Source of the DNA: an uncultured Methanobrevibacter sp.
GTDB lineage: Archaea > Methanobacteriota > Methanobacteria > Methanobacteriales > Methanobacteriaceae
Reading direction: 5' to 3'
Length of the DNA stretch: 64,000 nt
NCBI RefSeq assembly: GCF_934746965.1
Contig: NZ_CAKVFS010000007.1
Location: forward strand, 1-64,000
Below, piece by piece: positions 53,440 through 62,295 of the stretch. A program made the position numbers and the translations under genes. Every line of letters starts with the position of its first letter. The stretch's first letter is position 1. The notes under the pieces are model-generated. The model did not search any database. It was given only the letters and a program-made list of their open reading frames with translations, and was not told where the DNA came from.

Positions 53440-53961
53440 TTAAGCATCAACTTTTTTAGTAAATGATTTATAATTGCTTTCAACAGTTTTAATATCATCT
53501 TTTAGCTGTTTAATTAAATTGGTATTGTCAAAGAATTCTAATTCTTCACCACATTCTGGACAGATAAAATCATATTCTGTTGATTTTTCAAAGTCAAGTC
53601 TAATATGTCCTTGTGGACATACAAAGTACATGGTATCTTCTTCTTTTTCTAATTCTTCATTAAGCATTTTTAGATATTGTTCTGAATCATTTTTTATATG
53701 ATTAATTACTTCTTGTTCTTCAAATTTCCAGGAATATGTGAACCATTGTGTTTCAGGATCTTTGCTTCTTTTATATGTAGCTAATCCTATATCATAAAGT
53801 TTATAAAGAATTTTTCTAACTATATTTAGTTTAATTCCAGTTTTTTCAGCAATTTCTTCGTCGGTTTCAACACCATCAATCAATGCTTGAACAATAGGTA
53901 AATTGCTTTCATCTTCTACAACATTTGTTAATAAGGACTTTACTAAGGGGTCATCTATCAT
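53440..53961 (-). CDS. tfe: Transcription factor E (TFE-alpha)
   Basis: 173 residues. The N-terminal winged helix (LVKSLLTNVVEDES...EEIAEKTGIKLNIVRKILYKLYDIGLATYKR) is followed by a zinc-ribbon region. TFE stabilises promoter opening with TBP and TFB. The ribbon reads CPQGH...CPEC, so the first ligand pair is Cys-x3-His where Cys-x2-Cys is usual. First gene of the TFE-HD-ArcS operon. Confidence 0.92.
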   Translation of the reverse strand: MIDDPLVKSLLTNVVEDESNLPIVQALIDGVETDEEIAEKTGIKLNIVRKILYKLYDIGLATYKRSKDPETQWFTYSWKFEEQEVINHIKNDSEQYLKMLNEELEKEEDTMYFVCPQGHIRLDFEKSTEYDFICPECGEELEFFDNTNLIKQLKDDIKTVESNYKSFTKKVDA

Positions 53962-54043
53962 CTAATTTCTCCTAAAAATGCTTTTCAAAAAATAATTAAT
54001 ATTAATAATCAATGATTTAGATTTGTATTTTCTAATATAAATA

Positions 54044-54901
54044 TTATCTCTTTCTTATAATTACTGCAGGAGTGTGGGTTATAGAATCTAAAGCTTCTAT
54101 TGTTACATTAGATTCGTCAGTTCCTAAAACAGATTTAACACTATGTATGGTGGACATTTCTGTAGCTAATGATTTTTGATAATCTTCAGCAATATTAGCT
54201 ATTTTTAAACCTTCTTCAACACTAATATCTTCACTGCATCCTAAAGGAGTTGAACCCATATTTTCTCCTAATTGTCCTTTAACATAACCAAAAACTCCTT
54301 TGTTAGATTCAATGCCTTCAATAGCTATTGGTAATCCAGTAAAGTATTTTCCATTTTTTTTGTATGTTGCATCAGTATCAATAATCATTACACAAACATT
54401 TTTTCCAATTTCTTTTTTCAAATTTTCAGCTACTTTTTTGGGATTTTCCGGAAGTAAAGAAACACAGGTTCCGGGAGCATTACTTAAATCAATACCTGCT
54501 TCTGAAGCTGGTTTTAGTGCATGTTTCAAACCATATAATTGTAAAACTACTTCTTTATGCGCATAAGTTTCTTTGGGAAGTCTTCTTAAGTTTTTAATAG
54601 TTCTTTTTTTAATTCCTAAAATTGGTCCAAAAATATATCCCCATAGATATTTGCTCCAAATAGTTGTAAGAAATTTAGCTTTTAGTGATGGTTTATATTT
54701 TGATTCATCAATTAATCTTCCTTGTGAAACGGAAATTGGTGTTTCTGCTATTACTAAATAGTCTCCATTTTCCATAATTTCTTTTGCAGGATTAATTATT
54801 GAATTTAAATTTTCATTAGGTTTAATGTATCCTGTTTCAATAGGTATTACAATATATTCTCCATTTATCACGTGTTTTATGTCTTTTAAATTTTTGCTCA
54901 T
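54044..54901 (-). CDS. CofE-like F420-0:glutamate ligase paralog
   Basis: 285 residues of the CofE superfamily, which adds glutamate by gamma-linkage. PIETGYIKPNENLN matches the substrate end, and GTCVSLLPENP with VCVMIIDTDATYKKNG fits the metal- and GTP-binding region. The usual VVVSSKIVSKAEGR block reads LVIAETPISVSQGR, so this is probably a divergent paralog and not CofE itself. Its ligand is not known. Confidence 0.7.
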   Translation of the reverse strand: MSKNLKDIKHVINGEYIVIPIETGYIKPNENLNSIINPAKEIMENGDYLVIAETPISVSQGRLIDESKYKPSLKAKFLTTIWSKYLWGYIFGPILGIKKRTIKNLRRLPKETYAHKEVVLQLYGLKHALKPASEAGIDLSNAPGTCVSLLPENPKKVAENLKKEIGKNVCVMIIDTDATYKKNGKYFTGLPIAIEGIESNKGVFGYVKGQLGENMGSTPLGCSEDISVEEGLKIANIAEDYQKSLATEMSTIHSVKSVLGTDESNVTIEALDSITHTPAVIIRKR

Positions 54902-54965
54902 AAAATTCCTTCAACTATTTAATATAAATAATATATTGTATTTATTATTATTTAAGGTGATTTCA

Positions 54966-55535
54966 ATGGAAAATTCTATAACCTATTTTGAAAAAGAAGG
55001 AGAAGATTATACTGATGAATTAATTTCTCTTGTTAAACAAAGATTGGATAAATCTGATGATATTAGGTATATTCTTATTGCATCAGCTTCTGGTGAATCT
55101 GCTTTAAAATTAGCTGAGGCTGTTGATGGTGATGCAGAAATAATTAATGTAAGTCATCATGCAGGATTTAGTGGACCTAATGAAATAGATATATCTGATG
55201 ATATGATTGATAAACTTGAAGAGAAAGGTGTTGATACTTTTATTGGTTCACATGCGTTTAGTGGTGTGGGTCGTGGAATAACTAATAAATTAGGTGGTAT
55301 TAATCCTCCAGATATTATAGCTGATACTCTTCGTATGTTTTCACATGGAGTAAAAGTAGCTGCAGAAATTTCTATCATGGCTGCAGATGCTGGTTTAATT
55401 CCTGTAGATGAAGAAATTATTGCTATTGGTGGTCGTGCACATGGTGTAGATACTGCACTTGTTTTAACACCAGCTAATATGACTAATGTTTTTGATTTAA
55501 ATATTCATGAAATTATAGCTATGCCACGTCAATAG
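54966..55535 (+). CDS. Pyruvate-kinase C-terminal-like protein
   Basis: 189 residues. The Rossmann-like pattern IRYILIASASGESALKLAEAV, then IINVSHHAGFSGPNE and IAIGGRAHGVDTALVLTPAN, resembles the small stand-alone proteins that share the pyruvate kinase C-terminal fold. Their function is unknown. An ORF from 54825 would add 47 residues of hydrophobic sequence antisense to the CofE-like gene and is rejected; GGTGATTTC puts the ATG at 54966. A T-run follows the stop. Confidence 0.75.
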   Translation: MENSITYFEKEGEDYTDELISLVKQRLDKSDDIRYILIASASGESALKLAEAVDGDAEIINVSHHAGFSGPNEIDISDDMIDKLEEKGVDTFIGSHAFSGVGRGITNKLGGINPPDIIADTLRMFSHGVKVAAEISIMAADAGLIPVDEEIIAIGGRAHGVDTALVLTPANMTNVFDLNIHEIIAMPRQ

Positions 55536-55601
55536 CTTTCTTTTTTTATTCTTTTTTTTTTAAAAAAATGGTGATGGTTATTGATTTAATTTAAGTTAAA
55601 T

Positions 55602-56543
55602 CTATAATAAATTGTTAATTGGGTGTGATTCGATAGCTTCAGTACCAAGTTCTGCAGCTGCTTCTGCAATAAACATATCAGTTTGTGCAATAGCAGGGAA
55701 ACAGATGGTTGCGTTATCAATAGGTCCAAATAAAACGAAGTCTCCACCAGCCATTACTTGGAGGATGTTTGCTCCAATATCACAAACAGTAAATGCAGTT
55801 TTGTTTCCACTTTCGTTTTTGTAGTCTCTTAACCAGTCCCATGCTGATGGGATGTTGTGAATACCAGATCCTACTGGGTATCCCCATTTAGATTTTTCTG
55901 CAAAAGTAGCACTACCTGCAATACCTGCTCCTTGTCCTAATGGAGTTACTGCAGTATCCATCATAAATTTAGTAATACCACAATCTTCTGCTACTTCAAG
56001 TAAACCTTTTTCATAAGATCCATCGTCTCCATCTTCCCACATTGCGATTTTTCCTTGAACAGTACTGTTCATTGGGTTGAATCCTAAGATAATGGAAGAG
56101 TCAATATCAGTTTCTTTAAGTGCTTCTAATTCTGATTTTTCTGCAGACATATTAATTGAATTGTAAATAGCTCTTTCAGTTAAACCAACTTCATTAGCAT
56201 ATCTTGCACCAGCTACTCTAGCATCACCAGAAGTAGAATCTATAAGGAATGGAAGATCGTAGTTATCTCCTACAAATTCGAGGTATTTTACAATTGCTTC
56301 TTCAGTTTGTCCGAAAACTTGAGCAATACAAGGATTTCCAGTTACATCAGACATTTCAATCATGTCAGTAAGTAATTTGTCAGCCCTGTCTTTATCAAAG
56401 TCACCAGTTAATTCATCATTAACGATGTTGTGTCCGCCGTAAAAGATAGTACCACATAATACTGTTGGGTATTCTCCAGGTTGACCACCCATTTTTACCC
56501 CAGCAAAGTCAAATACGGTTTGTTCTTTATCAAATTTAAACAT
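55602..56543 (-). CDS. mtrH: Tetrahydromethanopterin S-methyltransferase subunit H
   Basis: 313 residues, full length. MtrH catalyses the first half-reaction, moving the methyl group from methyl-tetrahydromethanopterin to the corrinoid of MtrA. The sequence is canonical: DFAGVKMGGQPGEYPTVLCGTIFYGGH, IDSTSGDARVAG, LGFNPMNSTVQGK and KSKWGYPVGSGIHNIPSAWDWL. No other mtr gene lies here: the 5' side is a 735-bp gap, then a divergent ftsZ. It is thus unlinked from the mtrEDCBAFG genes, or a second copy. Confidence 0.93.
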   Translation of the reverse strand: MFKFDKEQTVFDFAGVKMGGQPGEYPTVLCGTIFYGGHNIVNDELTGDFDKDRADKLLTDMIEMSDVTGNPCIAQVFGQTEEAIVKYLEFVGDNYDLPFLIDSTSGDARVAGARYANEVGLTERAIYNSINMSAEKSELEALKETDIDSSIILGFNPMNSTVQGKIAMWEDGDDGSYEKGLLEVAEDCGITKFMMDTAVTPLGQGAGIAGSATFAEKSKWGYPVGSGIHNIPSAWDWLRDYKNESGNKTAFTVCDIGANILQVMAGGDFVLFGPIDNATICFPAIAQTDMFIAEAAAELGTEAIESHPINNLL

Positions 56544-57278
56544 TTAAATTACCTTATTTAATTTTTAATAATCTCAAAAGTACTTTGTTATTTATCAAAT
56601 ATTTTTTAACAAAATTACATTTTTCTGTAATAATTATTTAATAAAACTTCGGATATTATTTTAATTTAATAAAAATATCTTAATTTTATTAAATAATATT
56701 CAATAAAATTTATTTTTGAATTTAGTCTTTTCAATAATTTTTTGAGACTATTTGTTATTTTCATGTTTAATTATATATAAAAGTATTGTATCACTATTCA
56801 TTTATTAGTTTTAATTTTTGTTAACTGTTTATTTTTATTTAATTTTTTTTATCTATTTTTCTTTTTTAATGATTTGATTGTTTTTCAATTTTATTAACTT
56901 AATAACTTTTTATTTTATTTTTTTTAAAAAATAGTGGTTATTTTAGGTATTTTAAAATAAGTTAATATTTAATCATGATTAATAATTAAAACTCTGTTAA
57001 TTTTAGTAATATCTGATTTTAAAGTAGTTATATGAAATAGTTTAATTAATAAATTAAATTAATTTTATTATTTTATCTTAATAGTTGTTTTAGTTGGATA
57101 TTTTTATTTTCAATAAATTAAACGTATTTTTTAGAATTTTTAGCTTTGAAATTATTATAAATAATATTGAAGTTAAAAAATAGATTATATTTTGATTACT
57201 TTTTGACAAGTAGTGGTATTTAAATATTAGTTGTTACAAAAATAGTTAACATATTTAAAGAGTATGTGGGGTTAATCC
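56544..57278. other. 735-bp AT-rich gap between mtrH and ftsZ
   Basis: No open frame is recognisable and the composition is extremely AT-rich. A perfect 14-bp palindrome (TTAATCATGATTAA) lies at 56969-56982 and a further inverted pair, TTATTTTA/TAAAATAA, lies just upstream near 56945. It holds the two divergent promoters. It is the longest gap in the window. Confidence 0.6.
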
Positions 57279-58409
57279 GTGAAATTTATAGATGATGCAA
57301 TCAAAGAATCCGAACAAAGAATGGAAAAGAAAGCACCTGAAAAAATTTCCTCAGATATTGACAATGATTTAATAGAATTATTTAAACAAAATAAAACTAA
57401 TATTTTTGTTGTTGGTGCTGGAGGAGCAGGTAATAATACTATTTCTAGATTGAATGAAATAGGTGTCGAAGGAGCTACAACAATTACTGTAAACACTGAT
57501 GCTCAAGATTTATTTTATAGTCAATCTAGTAAAAAAATCCTCTTAGGAAAACAAACATGTGGAGGATTAGGTGCTGGAGGAGATCCTTCTGTTGGTGAAG
57601 AATGTGCTGAAGAAACAGAAGATGAAATCAGGGATGAACTTGAAGGTGCAGATATGGTATTTGTTACCTGTGGACTTGGTGGAGGAACAGGTACTGGTTC
57701 AGCTCCAATTATTGCTAAATTAGCTAAAAAAGCAGGAGCATTAACTGTTGCTGTAGCTACTATGCCTTTCTCAGCAGAAGGTATTAGAAGAAGAAATAAT
57801 GCAGAAGAAGGTTTGGAAAAACTTAAAGCTGCTGCAGACACTGTGATTATTATTCCAAATGATAAATTATTAGAAGTAGCACCAAATCTTCCTTTGAATA
57901 AAGCATTTATGGTTTCTGATGAAATTTTAGGTAGGGCAGTTAAAGGAATTACAGAATTAATTACTAAAAGTGGTCTTGTAAGTTTAGACTTTGCAGATAT
58001 TAGAAGTATCATGGGTAGTTCTGGTATGGCTATGATTGGTATGGGTGAATCTGATTCTGGAGACAGAGCATTAGAATCAGTACATGAAGCATTAAGCAGT
58101 CCATTATTAGATATTGATATTTCAAATGCTACTGGTGCATTAATTAATATTTGTGGTAGTTCAGATATGACTTTACATGAGTCAGAAAAAATTGTTCAAG
58201 TTGTTGCTGATAAATTAGATCCTGAAGCTAATATTATTTGGGGAGCTCAAATTGATGAAAGCTTAGAAAATACTATTAGGACTACTATTGTTGTTTCTGG
58301 TATTTCTGAATCTGATTCTGATAATGATGTTGATGATGATTTTGAAGAATCACAAGAAACTACATCTAATGAAGATCAATTAGATGATTTTATTGATGGA
58401 ATATTTTAA
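57279..58409 (+). CDS. ftsZ: Cell division protein FtsZ
   Basis: 376 residues. The tubulin signature GGGTGTGSAP is at 134-143, VGAGGAGNNTI at 45-55, and the T7-like segments follow. GTP-dependent polymers form the division ring. The N-terminal 40 residues and the acidic tail of Asp, Glu and Ser (from about 345) are disordered. The start is GTG after GGGGTT. A short secE gene follows 134 nt downstream. Confidence 0.94.
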   Translation: MKFIDDAIKESEQRMEKKAPEKISSDIDNDLIELFKQNKTNIFVVGAGGAGNNTISRLNEIGVEGATTITVNTDAQDLFYSQSSKKILLGKQTCGGLGAGGDPSVGEECAEETEDEIRDELEGADMVFVTCGLGGGTGTGSAPIIAKLAKKAGALTVAVATMPFSAEGIRRRNNAEEGLEKLKAAADTVIIIPNDKLLEVAPNLPLNKAFMVSDEILGRAVKGITELITKSGLVSLDFADIRSIMGSSGMAMIGMGESDSGDRALESVHEALSSPLLDIDISNATGALINICGSSDMTLHESEKIVQVVADKLDPEANIIWGAQIDESLENTIRTTIVVSGISESDSDNDVDDDFEESQETTSNEDQLDDFIDGIF

Positions 58410-58543
58410 ATTCCAAATTTTCTTTTTTTTCATAGAAAACTTTATTAATTATTAAAACAAAAAATTATTTCATTACTATTATTTTATTATAATTCACTAC
58501 TATAGGATTAAATTCTGTAGTTTTTTATTAAAAGGGTATTTAT

Positions 58544-58723
58544 ATGAATGTTCAAGAACGTTTTAATAAGACTATTAAAGATTGTAAAAGAGTATTGAAA
58601 GTATCAAGAAAACCAGATAAAGAAGAATATTTTGAATTTTCAAAAATTGTAGCAATTGGAATTGCTATTATTGGTGTTGTTGGTTTTGTAATAGTATTAA
58701 TTGGTGAATTAATAGGATTATAA
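58544..58723 (+). CDS. secE: Protein translocase subunit SecE (Sec61 gamma)
   Basis: 59 residues. The N-terminal amphipathic part (FNKTIKDCKRVLKVSRKPDKEEY) and one helix (IAIGIAIIGVVGFVIVLIG) match archaeal SecE, which clamps SecY in the translocon. The position between ftsZ and spt5 is the expected one. AAGGGTATTT precedes the ATG. Confidence 0.88.
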   Translation: MNVQERFNKTIKDCKRVLKVSRKPDKEEYFEFSKIVAIGIAIIGVVGFVIVLIGELIGL

Positions 58724-58954
58724 ATATTGTTGCTACGAATTTAATCTTGAATTTATAATAAAATTTAATTTGTAATATTAATTTTTATTTCAAAATTTCA
58801 TTTTTTTGAAAACTTTAAATACTATTATTGATATAGATATAGATATTATAAGAATCTAATTATTTCATGATTCGTTTCTTGTTTAATTATGTTTTTATAA
58901 TAACTTTTAACTTAACTATATGATTTTATTAACTTAAAAATAGGTGATTTTTTC
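58724..58954. promoter_or_regulatory. Promoter region of the spt5-L11 genes
   Basis: 231 bp of AT-rich DNA with a TTTAAATACT TATA-like element near 58814 and a short GATATA repeat near 58828. The ATG of spt5 follows AGGTGATTTT. No gene is visible. Confidence 0.4.
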
Positions 58955-59425
58955 ATGGGAGATGCTAATAGTTCCATATATGCTCTTAAAACTTCTGCAG
59001 GCCAAGAAAGAAATGTTGCTAGACTTTTAGCTCACAAAGCTATTAGTGTTGAAGGCATTGGTATTTCTGCAATTCTTGTCCCAGAATCTTTAAAAGGATA
59101 CATATTAGTAGAATCTTCAACAAAAATAGATTTAAGGAATCCAGATCTTAAAGTACCTCATTTAAGAGGGGTTGTGGAAGGTAAACATGGAATTACCTTT
59201 GAAGAAACTAAAAGATTCTTGAAACCTGAACCTATCATTTCTTCTATTCAAAAAGGAAGTGTTGTTGAACTTATTTCTGGTCCATTTAAAGGAGAAAGAG
59301 CAAAAGTGGTTCGTATTGATGAATCACGTGAAGAAGTAGTTCTAGAGTTAATAGAAGCAGCAGTACCTATTCCGGTTACTGTAAAAGCTGATCAAATTAG
59401 AATTATTCAAAAGGAGGCTGACTGA
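58955..59425 (+). CDS. spt5: Transcription elongation factor Spt5 (NusG)
   Basis: 156 residues. The NGN domain ([22 protein letters not shown]...) covers about 1-85 and the KOW domain ([21 protein letters not shown]) about 105-145. Spt5 binds the clamp of RNA polymerase and raises processivity. AGGTGATT precedes the ATG. The stop shares its last base with the L11 ATG. Confidence 0.95.
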
Positions 59426-59907
59426 TGGCTAAAGATACAGTTGAAATTCTTATCGAAGGCGGAAGCGCAACTCCTGGACCTCCATTAGGCCCAGCATTAG
59501 GACCTTTCGGTATTAACATGATGCAAGTAGTTGAAGAGATTAATAATAAAAGTGCAGACTTTGCAGGAATGAAAGTACCTGTTAAAGTTAGTATTGATAG
59601 AGATACTAAAGAATTTGAAATCGAAATTGGTACTCCTCCAACTACTTCTCTCATTATGGAAGAACTCGGCATTGAAAAAGCTTCTCATGAGCCAGGTGCA
59701 GATATTGTAGCTGATTTACCTATTGACAAAGCTTTAAAAATAGCTAGAATGAAATTTGATTCATTATTAGCTAATGATTATAAAGCAGGTGTCAAAGAGG
59801 TAATGGGAACCTGTGTAAGTATGGGACTTTCTGTTGATGGTAAAGACCCAAGAGAAGCACAAAAAGATGTTGATGCAGGAAAATATGATGATGTTTTAGT
59901 TGAATAA
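59425..59907 (+). CDS. rpl11: Ribosomal protein uL11
   Basis: 160 residues. The N-terminal [29 protein letters not shown] is diagnostic; it contacts the GTPase-associated rRNA with the stalk base. The ATG overlaps the spt5 stop by 1 nt and AAGGAGG lies 8 nt upstream, so the two genes are coupled. Confidence 0.97.
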
Positions 59908-59943
59908 ACATTGTCTATTCAAAATTTAAAATTTAAACTTATA

Positions 59944-60092
59944 AAACAGTGTATATGATGTTATAATTGCGATTATAATTGATATACTGTTTAATTCATG
60001 CAATCGAAGAAGAATTTTTTCTTGATCGATTACTCATGAAACCAAAATAATAAACTAATCCAATGAACACTTATTTGTTCATGGGGGATAAT
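59944..60092 (+). promoter_or_regulatory. Structured leader before L1
   Basis: Three hairpins precede the L1 ATG. The first (59944-59992) has an outer stem with a 2-nt bulge, an internal loop with GATG on its 5' side, and an inner 7-bp stem TTATAAT-TGCG-ATTATAA. The second (59998-60038) has AATCGA/TCGATT and AAGAA/TTCTT around four T. The third (60063-60082) is ATGAACA-CTTATT-TGTTCAT, ending directly before GGGGGAT, the likely ribosome binding site. In Methanococcus, L1 represses its own mRNA, so a control element is likely. Confidence 0.6.
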
Positions 60093-60731
60093 ATGACACA
60101 AGAAGTATTAGAAGCGGTGAAGGAGGCAAAAGAACAATCAAAGCCGAGAAACTTCACACAGTCTGTGGATATGATTATTAATATTCGCGACTTAGATGTC
60201 AAAAAACCAGAAAATAGGTTTAATGAGGAAGTTACTCTTCCTAACGGCCGTGGTAAAGATGTTAAAATCGGAGTCATAGCTGATGGGGAACTTATTGTTC
60301 AAGCTAAAGATGCTGGTGTCGCTCTTGTGATTAATAAAGCGGATTTAGAAGAGTTAGGAAAAGACAGGAAAGCAGCTAAAAAAGCAGCAAATTCTGTTGA
60401 TTTCTTTATAGCTCAAGCTGATATGATGCCACTTGTTGGTAGATTTTTAGGTCCAATTCTTGGTCCTCGTAATAAAATGCCAAAACCAGTGCCAGCTAGT
60501 ATCAAATTAAGTCCTCTCTTAGAAAGATTACAAAGCACAGTTAAAGTTGGTATCAAACAACAACCTGCTATTCAGATTATTGTTGGAAGCCAAGACATGT
60601 CAGATGAAGATTTAGCTGAAAATATTGAAACTGTTCTTACAGTCTTAGACCGCCATTTAGATAAAGGAAGAAATCAAATTAAATCCATGTTTATTAAAAC
60701 AACTATGGGTCCAATAGTGAGGGTGATCTAA
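60093..60731 (+). CDS. rpl1: Ribosomal protein uL1
   Basis: 212 residues. SKPRNFTQSVDMIINIRDLD is the archaeal N-terminus and GRFLGPILGPRNKMPKPVP the conserved central loop. It forms the L1 stalk. ATG 60093 matches family starts and has GGGGGAT behind it; the in-frame ATG at 60063 lies in a hairpin. The stop overlaps the L10 ATG. Confidence 0.95.
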   Translation: MTQEVLEAVKEAKEQSKPRNFTQSVDMIINIRDLDVKKPENRFNEEVTLPNGRGKDVKIGVIADGELIVQAKDAGVALVINKADLEELGKDRKAAKKAANSVDFFIAQADMMPLVGRFLGPILGPRNKMPKPVPASIKLSPLLERLQSTVKVGIKQQPAIQIIVGSQDMSDEDLAENIETVLTVLDRHLDKGRNQIKSMFIKTTMGPIVRVI

Positions 60732-61735
60732 TGGCTCATGTTGCTGAATGGAAAAAAGAAGAAGTTAATGAGCTTAAAGATCTTATTGATAAATATGATG
60801 TTATTGGGATTGTTGATTTATTAAACATTCCAGCAAAACAGCTTCAAGAAATGAGGAAATCTCTTCATAATAAAGCTGTAATCAGAATGTCAAAAAAGAA
60901 TCTTATTGATTTAGCTCTCGAAGATTGTAATGCTAATAAAAACAACATTGTTGATTTATCCGAACACATGGAAGGTCAAGTTGCAGTTATCGCAACTGAA
61001 ATGAATCCTTTTAAATTGTATAAAATATTAGAAGATAGTAAAACTTCAGCTCCTGCTAAACCAGGATCTATTGCTACTGATGATATTATTATACCTGAAG
61101 GAGACACTGGTTTTGAACCAGGTCCATTCCTTGGTGAATTACAACAAGTTGGAATTCCAGCTAAAATTGATAAAGGTAAAATTGTTGTTTCTAAAGAAAC
61201 TGTTCTTGTAGAAGCAGGTGAAGAAGTATCTGCTGCTGTTGCAAGTACTTTATCAAGAATGGATATTAATCCTATGGAAGTTGGAATCGATTTAAGAGCA
61301 GTATATGAAGATGAATCAATTTATACTTCAGACGTACTCGCAATCGACGAAGAACAAACTTTAGCAGATATCCAAGGTGCATTCAGAAATGCATTCAACT
61401 TGTCTGTTAATGCAGCTATTCCTACAGAGGAAACTATTTCCACAATCATTACTCTTGCATACACCAGAGCAATCAATGTTGGTGTTGATGCAGCAATAAT
61501 GACTTCTGAAACCTCTGAAACAATTATTGGTCTTGCACAAGCTAAAATGTTAGCTTTAGCATCAGAAGTATCTGATACTGAGGGTGCTTTAGATGATGAA
61601 TTAGCTGATAAACTTTCTAATGTAGCAGTTGCAGCAGCTCCTGTTATTGAAGAAACTGTTGAAGAAGAAGAGGAAGAAGAGGAAGAAGAAGCTGAAGAAG
61701 AAGTAGCAGCTGGGTTAGGGGCTCTCTTCGGTTAA
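60731..61735 (+). CDS. rplP0: Ribosomal protein uL10 (P0)
   Basis: 334 residues. HVAEWKKEEVNELKDLIDKYDVIGIVD starts the rRNA-binding domain; the C-terminal helices bind L12 dimers. The extreme C-terminus is an acidic run of Glu and Ala ending GLGALFG, identical to that of L12, which recruits elongation factors. The ATG shares a base with the L1 stop. A T-run follows the stop. Confidence 0.95.
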   Translation: MAHVAEWKKEEVNELKDLIDKYDVIGIVDLLNIPAKQLQEMRKSLHNKAVIRMSKKNLIDLALEDCNANKNNIVDLSEHMEGQVAVIATEMNPFKLYKILEDSKTSAPAKPGSIATDDIIIPEGDTGFEPGPFLGELQQVGIPAKIDKGKIVVSKETVLVEAGEEVSAAVASTLSRMDINPMEVGIDLRAVYEDESIYTSDVLAIDEEQTLADIQGAFRNAFNLSVNAAIPTEETISTIITLAYTRAINVGVDAAIMTSETSETIIGLAQAKMLALASEVSDTEGALDDELADKLSNVAVAAAPVIEETVEEEEEEEEEEAEEEVAAGLGALFG

Positions 61736-61807
61736 AATAATTAATTAAAATTTTTTATTATTTACAAACCTTACAAAATTATTAGATTATAAACTAATGG
61801 TGATAAC

Positions 61808-62110
61808 ATGGAATATATATATGCGGCAATGATTTTGCACAGTGCAGATAAAGATATTAACGAAGAAAATGTTAAAAGTATTATAGAGGCAGCAGGAATT
61901 GAAGCTGATGATGCTAGGATTAAAGCATTAATCGCAGCTTTAGAAGATGTTGACATTGATGAAGCAATGGAAACTACTGCAATGGCAGCAGCTCCTGCAG
62001 CAGCAGCTCCAGCAGCAGCTGAAGCAGCTGTAGAAGAAGAGGAAGAAGAGGAAGATGAAGAAGAAGCAGAAGAAGAAGCAGCTGCAGGTTTAGGTGCTTT
62101 ATTCGGATAG
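61808..62110 (+). CDS. rpl12: Ribosomal protein P1 (archaeal L12)
   Basis: 100 residues. The N-terminal MEYIYAAMILHSADKDINEENV dimerises and binds L10; an Ala-rich hinge and an acidic region lead to GLGALFG. GGTGATAAC precedes the ATG. It is separated from L10 by 72 nt with a possible weak terminator, which may raise L12 levels from an internal promoter. Confidence 0.95.
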   Translation: MEYIYAAMILHSADKDINEENVKSIIEAAGIEADDARIKALIAALEDVDIDEAMETTAMAAAPAAAAPAAAEAAVEEEEEEEDEEEAEEEAAAGLGALFG

Positions 62111-62139
62111 ATTTTTCTATCTTTTTCTTTTCTTTTTTT
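62106..62139 (+). terminator. Terminator of the ribosomal stalk genes
   Basis: GATAGA-TTTT-TCTATC (62106-62121) overlaps the L12 stop codon and is followed by three T-runs to 62139, an intrinsic-terminator-like layout. Confidence 0.6.
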
Positions 62140-62295
62140 AAACAACTATTTTTATTTATTAAGCTTTATTTTTACTTAGATTTCATTAATTCTAGTTTTT
62201 AACAGATTATTTTTTAAAATTTTTCTAAAAATATATTTATTATATTAAAAATAAATATTACATTATAATAAATAGATTTTTTAAAATTGATTGAA

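Noticed and set aside
54825..54965. Upstream extension of the pyruvate-kinase-C-like ORF
   Set aside because: It is antisense to the CofE-like gene, and GGTGATTTC marks ATG 54966 as the start.
60063..60092. Earlier ATG for L1
   Set aside because: It lies in a hairpin, family N-termini align to ATG 60093, and the ribosome binding site is between the two.
61650..61700. GAA/GAG-rich repeats at the ends of the L10 and L12 genes
   Set aside because: They encode the normal acidic stalk tails, not a repeat element.
61771..62145. Minus-strand ORF rich in Ser and Ala opposite the L12 gene
   Set aside because: Antisense shadow of the acidic and alanine-rich L12 coding sequence.
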